From NCBI GenBank assembly GCA_000168735.1, contig AASF01002007.1:1-5440 (forward strand): a stretch of 5,440 nt of DNA, in the 5' to 3' direction. Below are positions 1 to 5,440 of this stretch, in pieces. Each line of letters begins with the position of its first letter. The stretch's first letter is position 1. Origin of the DNA: Candidatus Endoriftia persephone str. Hot96_1+Hot96_2. GTDB taxonomy: Bacteria; Pseudomonadota; Gammaproteobacteria; Chromatiales; Chromatiaceae. The position numbers and the translations under genes are program-made. Under the pieces are notes generated by a model. The model had not been told where the DNA came from. It saw only the letters and a list, made by a program, of their open reading frames with translations, and ran no database searches.

Positions 1-2586
1 CAGAGGTCGGTGGCGGGCGGGTGCGGCAGATCCAGGTAATCCCCGATCAGATCCGTCTTGCCGGGCTTAATCTGCAGTTGCTCGATCTGGAGGCGGCGCT
101 GCAGGCGGCCAACCAGGACACCCCGGGCGGGCGGCTGATGATGCCTCAGGGAGAGATCAGCGGCCGCACCGCCGGGCGCTTCCGTTCGGTGGAGGAGATT
201 GCCCAACTGCCGTTGCGCACGTTCGGCGCCGACCAGAGCGAAAGCCTGATCCACTTGAGCGAGGTGGCGCAGGTGGTGGATGGGGCAGAGGATGAGACCC
301 TGCGCATTCGTCTCAACCAGCAGCCAGGGGTAAAGCTGTCGATCCAGAAACAGCCCCAGGCGAACACCATCGAGGTGGTCGATGGGGTGCTGGCCAGGCT
401 CGCTGAGCTGGAGCACAAGGGGCTGATCCCGGAGGATATCGAGATCCGCGCGGTGGATGACCAGGCCCGTTATATCCGCCGTACCCTGAGCAATGCGCTC
501 AACTCAGCGGCGATCGGTGGGCTGCTGGCGATGTTGGTGGTCTATCTTTTTCTCGGCAGCCTGCGCCGCACCCTGATCATCGGCAGCGCGATCCCGATTG
601 CGATCCTGGTAACCTGTCATCCCTGATGTCGTCGGCGGGTCTGACCCTCAACATCATGACCCCTGGGCGGCCTGGCGCTGGGCATCGGCATGCTGGTGGA
701 CAGCACCATCGTGATGCTGGAGAACATCTACCGTCATCAGCGTGAACCGGCGGGGGGATGAAACGCTCTCTGTTGCCGAGAGTTCGGGACGGGCGGCGTC
801 GGAGGTCAATAGCGCCATCGTCGCCGCCACCACCACCAATCTGGCTGCGGTACTGCCGGTTTCTGTTTATCGGCGGGCTGGGTGGGGCTGCTGTTTCGTG
901 AGCTGATCTTCACTATCTCAGCAGCGATCGTCGCCTCGCTGATGGTTGCCCTGACCCTGGTGCCGGCCCTGGCCGGGCGCATCCCGGCGCGGCGTGAGGC
1001 GTTGCTGCGGCGCGGTGTAAACCAGCTCTTTGATGGCCTGCAGGCGGGATACGGCTGGCTGGTACGACAGCTGCTGAGGGCCCCTTGGCTACTGCCGCTG
1101 CTGTTCATCGCCGCGCTGGCGCTGATCTGGCCGCTGCTGAGTCAGGGGCGTCAGGTGTTTCTGCCGAACATGGATGAGGGGCGTATCTATGTCAGCGTGA
1201 CTGGCGATCGCGGCATCAACCTGCCGAATATGGATCGCATCGTGCGGCGTCTTGAAACCCTGTTCAGCGAGCAGCCGGAGGTGGAGACGATCTTCACCCA
1301 GTCGGGCGGCTCGGTGTTTGGCCGCTCCCAGTATCAGGCCGCTAATCGTGCCAGTCTGCAGCTGACGTTGAAGCCGATCCGTCAGCGCGGCATCGACAGC
1401 CGCGCCTGGGTCGCGCGTATGAAAAAGGCGGTAAAAAAGTTGCAGCTGCCGGGGGTACGGCTCTATATGCGGGTGCGGGGGATTCGCGGTATCCGCCTGA
1501 ATCGGGGCGAGGATGATGTGGATCTGCGCCTGCAGGGCCCGGATCTCGAGACCCCTGGCGCGGCTGGCCGAGCAGTTGGTGGTGCGGCTGCGGGAGGTGG
1601 AAGGCTTGAGCAACCTGAGCCACTCCAGCGAGGATGTGAGCCAGGAGATCTCAAGTGCGGCTCGATCGCGAGCGGCCCGCACGGTTTGGTCTCAGCGTGG
1701 AGGATGTGGGGCGCTATCTGCAGCTCGCCCTCGGTGGGATCAAGGTGACTGAATTCCTGCAAGGGGATCGGAGCGTGGATGTGCGGTTGCGCCTGAGTCG
1801 TGACGAGATTGCCAACCCCGCTGATGTGGAGTCGATCATTATCTTCAGTCGCAGCGAGCCGCGGGTGCCGCTGCGGCTTGGTGAACTGGCGCAGATCGAG
1901 CTGCTTCCGGCACCCTCATCGATCCACCGTGATCAACAGCGGCGAGTGGTGGAGATCAGTGCCTCGCTGGGCAAAGGAGTCTCACTCGAGCAGGCGATGC
2001 AGCGTGTCGACAAAGTGCTGGAAGGGTTCGAGCTGCCGGCGGGTTACCGTATCTACGACGGTGGTGGTCTGGAGCAGCTGAGGGAGGGACGTGAGATGGG
2101 TCAGTTGCTGCTGGGACTGGCGCTGTTTCTCGTGTTTGTGGTGATGGCGGTGCAGTATGAGTCGCTGCGCAACCCGCTGGTGATTATGTTGAGCGTGCCG
2201 TTTGCGCTGATTGGTGTGGTGTTGGGGCTGCAGTGGAGCGAGTTATCGCTCTCGATGCCGGTCTGGCTGGGGTTGATCATGCTGGCGGGGATCGTGGTCA
2301 ACAACGCGATCGTGCTGGTGGAGTATATCAGCCTGGCAGCTGCAGCAGGGGGTGGCGTTGGATGCAGCGATCGTTGAGGCAGCGCGATTGCGGCTGCGGC
2401 CGATCCTGATGACCACACTGACCACGGTTGGCAGGCATGTTGCCGCTGGCTCTGGCCCTGGGGGAGGGGGCGGAGATGCTGCAGCCGCTGGCGGTGACCA
2501 TCGTTTCCGGGCTCTCTTTTTCGACCCTGGTGACGCTGCTTTTGATCCCGGCGGTCTATCGATTGATTGGCGCACGGGCTGGTTGA
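1..2586 (+). CDS. RND (HAE1/AcrB-type) efflux transporter permease, 5'-partial, with frameshifts in the read
   Basis: Inner-membrane proton-driven exporter subunit of a tripartite efflux pump. The frame is open from base 3. The first residues match the porter region near AcrB residue 180, so about 175 N-terminal residues lie upstream, and the repaired part is about 858 residues, giving a normal total near 1030. Visible in order: porter segment, TM2-TM3 (about 505-620), TM4 with GMLVDSTIVMLEN (about 690-727), TM5-TM6 (about 800-980), TM7 (about 1085-1140), second periplasmic domain, TM8 (about 2100-2150), TM10 with GIVVNNAIVLVEY (about 2287-2326), and the last TMs ending at TGA 2584-2586. Relative to AcrB, the TM4 Asp pair is Asp-Ser and the TM10 Lys is Asn, as in many non-AcrB HAE1 members. 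The frame changes at about 612-622 (one base missing) and by one extra base at 660-663, 752-757, 859, 881, 1552-1555, 1651, 2333-2345 and 2430. No other stops interrupt the reading, so I treat it as one gene. The substrate cannot be told. Confidence 0.93.
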
Positions 2587-2591
2587 TGTTG

Positions 2592-2615
2592 ATTCGCGCC
2601 GCGTGCGGCGCGAAT
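2592..2615. terminator. GC-rich hairpin between convergent genes, candidate bidirectional terminator
   Basis: Positions 2592-2602 and 2605-2615 are perfect reverse complements (arms ATTCGCGCCGC and GCGGCGCGAAT), effectively a 10-bp stem with a 4-base loop. It begins six bases after the RND stop codon and ends nine bases before the cyclase stop codon on the other strand, which is where a shared terminator is expected. No T-run follows on either strand, so it is not a canonical intrinsic terminator. It may act as a 3'-end stabiliser or with Rho. Confidence 0.6.
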
Positions 2616-2623
2616 AGATTGGC

Positions 2624-3832
<1,209 letters not shown>

Positions 3833-3930
3833 TATATCCATTCCAATGGACAAATACCCTTTAGGAATCAGATTCTTAGCTGGGGCGTGACCCAGGCTGT
3901 CAGCAGCAGTTGATTGCCGGCAGCGGTGAA

Positions 3931-5060
3931 TTAACGATATTTGCGTAGATACCACCATTCGAAGAAACGCTTCAGCCAGTGGAACAGGCGCATGCTCGGC
4001 ATCACGATATTGTGTTTTTGGGTGCGTGCCACCAGCATGCCGGTAGTTTGGCTGTCGATGATGCAGACCAGTTCCACCTTGAAGGTTTGTGTCGGTTCAT
4101 GCCCCTTGAATTCAGCGACCAGGTTGGTGGCTGCCGCCTCCGCCTGCAGATCCGCCATGTGTGCCTGTTTTGGCATCCACTCGGGACCAGGGAAGCTGCC
4201 GGAGTCACCCGCCACATAGACCTGCGGCATTCCCTTCACCCGGCACTGGAGATCAGCTTTGATCAGCCCGCCAGGGGAGCGTGGCAGCTCGGTATTGTCG
4301 AACCACAGGTTGCCGGTCATGCCTGGCATGAAGAGGATCAGATCGGCGTGAAAGGCACCGCCCTCGGTGATCACGTTGGTCGTGGTGAACTGCTTCATCT
4401 TCTGCCCCAAGTGGGTCTCGATGTCACGCAGCTTCATCTCGCGCACCAGCCCCTCCACCGCCTTGGGGCCGAGGCGCTGACCGGGGTTTTCGGCTGGGGT
4501 GAAGAAGATCAGATTGAATTTGTCGCGGCGTTTCTCCAGGCGCAGCTGACGGTCGATGCCGAACAGGAACTCAAACATCGGGCCGCCGCGCATCGCACTC
4601 GGTTCCTTGGGGTTGCCGGCAAAGCCGATAGCGATGGTGCCGCCCTGCATCGCTTTCAGGCGCTCGCGGATCCGCACTGCGGCATCAATGCCCTCGCAGG
4701 GGGTGATGGCGTTCTCGATGCCCGGCAGCTTTTTGATGAAGCGGCCGCCTGAGCAGAGGATCAGACCGTCGTTTTCGATCTCGCCATCGCTGGTGATCAG
4801 GGTACGACCACCATCCTTCAGACCGACCGCCTCAGCGGCGTGGTGCTTGACCCGCATGCGCTGGAAGAAGGGGTTGAGGGGGACGATCAGATCTTCCGGC
4901 TGACGGATACCGCTGGGAATCCAGATGATCCCCGGCTAGGTAGTGAAACTCTGCCTTGGGAGCCACCAGTGTGATCTCCATCTCCATGCCGCTGCTGCGC
5001 AGCTTGCGAATAGCGGTGAGGGCGGCAAAACCACTGCCGACGACGGTAAACACGCTTCAT
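3931..5060 (-). CDS. Sulfide:quinone reductase-family FAD-dependent oxidoreductase, frameshifted in the read
   Basis: Pyridine nucleotide-disulfide type flavoprotein of the SQR/FCSD family, probably passing electrons from sulfide or another reductant to the quinone pool at the membrane. The repaired protein is 375 residues, close to the family norm. The N-terminal VTVVGSGFAAL (4-14) is the FAD dinucleotide fold, LCSGGRF (101-107) is the second nucleotide motif, VAGDSGSFPGPEWMPKQ (282-298) is the second FAD-contact region, and the following MADLQAEAAATN segment is typical of SQR. The C-terminus (357-375) is aromatic and basic, fitting a membrane-binding amphipathic helix. Cysteines are C102, C121, C272 and C332. 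The place where classical SQR carries its central catalytic Cys reads SAMRGGPMFEF (154-164), with no Cys. C332 in ELVCIIDSQ could match the C-terminal redox Cys. The exact substrate is therefore uncertain. The frame changes by one extra base at 5048-5050 and at 4936. Start ATG 5060 is supported by GGAGAG six bases upstream; the stop is TAA at 3933-3931. Confidence 0.88.
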
Positions 5061-5066
5061 GCGGGA

Positions 5067-5072
5067 CTCTCC
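5067..5072 (-). promoter_or_regulatory. Ribosome binding site of the flavoprotein gene
   Basis: The - strand reads GGAGAG followed by six bases and ATG at 5060. This fixes the start upstream of the first frameshift. Without it, one would wrongly start at GTG 5053, which lies in the shifted frame. Confidence 0.75.
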
Positions 5073-5145
5073 GGGGGTTGTTGGGATTGCAAGCAGCGGC
5101 CCTGTGGAATGATACCCGGGCCTCGGGTTGACGCAGGGGTGCCCT

Positions 5146-5181
5146 GGCAGCCACAAGGATAGTAGCGGCAGTGTGGCTGCC
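5146..5181. repeat. Perfect 10-bp inverted repeat with 16-base spacer upstream of the flavoprotein gene
   Basis: Arms GGCAGCCACA (5146-5155) and TGTGGCTGCC (5172-5181) are exact reverse complements. It lies between the HMA-like gene and the flavoprotein gene. It could be an operator dyad over the putative promoter, or an RNA hairpin after the HMA-like gene; there is no T-run after it. On the - strand the first arm can also form a shorter stem, GGCAG with CTGCC (5181-5177 with 5171-5167), which excludes the larger one. Confidence 0.6.
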
Positions 5182-5187
5182 GATCAA
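5159..5187 (-). promoter_or_regulatory. Possible sigma-70 promoter of the flavoprotein gene
   Basis: On the - strand, TTGATC (5187-5182) and TACTAT (5164-5159) are separated by exactly 17 bases, each matching four of six consensus positions. Transcription would start near 5152 and give a leader of about 90 bases before ATG 5060. The inverted repeat at 5146-5181 starts right after the -35 box, encloses the -10 box and covers the start point, an arrangement that suits a repressor or activator site. The match is modest and could be chance. Confidence 0.3.
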
Positions 5188-5225
5188 CCTGTGGATGATG
5201 TTATTCCCTTTGCAAGAGAGAGGTC

Positions 5226-5440
5226 TTAGAGCCCAACTAGCTCGCCATGCAGTCCCTGAAAATGGGTAATGCTGAGCAGATCTCTGCCACTGACTTTTTC
5301 GGGATTATATTCACGGACGAAGAGGTGAGGGCGATTGTTTTCGTGGTGGACGGAGACTACCCCCTCGCGTTCGCGAAATGCAGATTCCAGCTGCTTCTGC
5401 CCGCTCTCATCCAGCGTCTCATCGACATGGATGGTGATGT
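5226..5440 (-). CDS. Small HMA-like (ferredoxin-fold) protein without CxxC, 5'-partial
   Basis: The frame is open from the window edge (5438) to TAA at 5228-5226, giving the C-terminal 70 residues; the start lies beyond the window. It begins ITIHVDETLDESGQ, continues through EGVVSVHHENNRPHLFVREY, and ends QGLHGELVGL. The pattern of a strand, a helix (about SGQKQLESAFRE), two strands (VVSVHHENN and HLFVREYN), a helix (KVSGRDLLSITHFQG) and a short end strand fits the beta-alpha-beta-beta-alpha-beta fold of heavy-metal-associated domains. The metal-binding CxxC is absent and no cysteine occurs in the visible part. A few residues may be missing at the N-terminus, so a full protein of about 75-85 residues is likely. 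Its role is unknown: it may be a metal- or redox-linked accessory protein or a degenerate HMA domain. It is 165 bp upstream of the flavoprotein gene on the same strand. Unlike its neighbours it shows no frame damage in the visible part. Confidence 0.72.
   Translation of the reverse strand, partial: ITIHVDETLDESGQKQLESAFREREGVVSVHHENNRPHLFVREYNPEKVSGRDLLSITHFQGLHGELVGL

Noticed and set aside
1089..1682. Long - strand open frame (197 codons) inside the RND gene
   Set aside because: It is antisense to the conserved periplasmic domain of the RND permease and the translation is low-complexity; treated as a shadow.
612..2431. Programmed frameshifting in the RND gene
   Set aside because: Nine shifts at unrelated sites without slippery heptamers or a shared structure, plus similar shifts in the two other genes, favour sequence error.
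3880..3895. Small stem CTGGG/CCCAG after the flavoprotein stop
   Set aside because: Only five base pairs and no T-run on the - strand; too weak to call a terminator.
3979..4752. Long + strand open frame (257 codons) opposite the flavoprotein
   Set aside because: It is antisense to a clearly conserved FAD oxidoreductase and its translation shows no family likeness; high GC explains the open frame.

Overview
The window is high-GC proteobacterial DNA. The gene set suggests a gammaproteobacterium with a sulfur-oxidising lifestyle: an SQR/flavocytochrome-c-type sulfide dehydrogenase family flavoprotein, a membrane diguanylate cyclase and an RND exporter. This taxonomic reading is inference from gene content only.

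Layout. (1) Positions 1-2586, + strand: the C-terminal ~860 residues of an RND (HAE1-type) efflux pump permease, whose 5' end lies outside the window. (2) Positions 2592-2615: a strong GC-rich hairpin in the short gap between two convergent genes. (3) Positions 2624-3832, - strand: a six-TM protein with a coiled-coil linker and a GGEEF diguanylate cyclase domain. (4) Positions 3931-5060, - strand: a 375-residue (after repair) FAD-dependent oxidoreductase of the sulfide:quinone reductase family. It lacks the usual central cysteine but keeps one in its C-terminal region. (5) Positions 5061-5225: an intergenic region with a possible promoter spanned by a perfect 10-bp inverted repeat. (6) Positions 5226-5440, - strand: the C-terminal 70 residues of a small protein resembling a heavy-metal-associated (HMA) fold but without cysteines.

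The dominant feature of the window is reading-frame damage. I count 16 frame changes in three unrelated genes (nine in the RND gene, five in the cyclase, two in the flavoprotein). Fourteen are explained by one extra base, often beside a short homopolymer, and two by one missing base. Every segment between shifts still encodes well-conserved family sequence, and all motifs survive once the shifts are undone. This looks like sequencing or assembly error in a low-quality draft rather than gene decay, so I annotate each locus as one gene across its shifts.

Functionally, the - strand genes (HMA-like protein, flavoprotein, cyclase) are co-oriented with short gaps (about 165 and 98 bp) and could be one transcription unit or two. 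The first two plausibly work together in sulfide or other redox chemistry at the membrane. The cyclase may connect redox or sulfide status to c-di-GMP, but nothing in the sequence proves this. The RND gene converges on them and is a separate unit.
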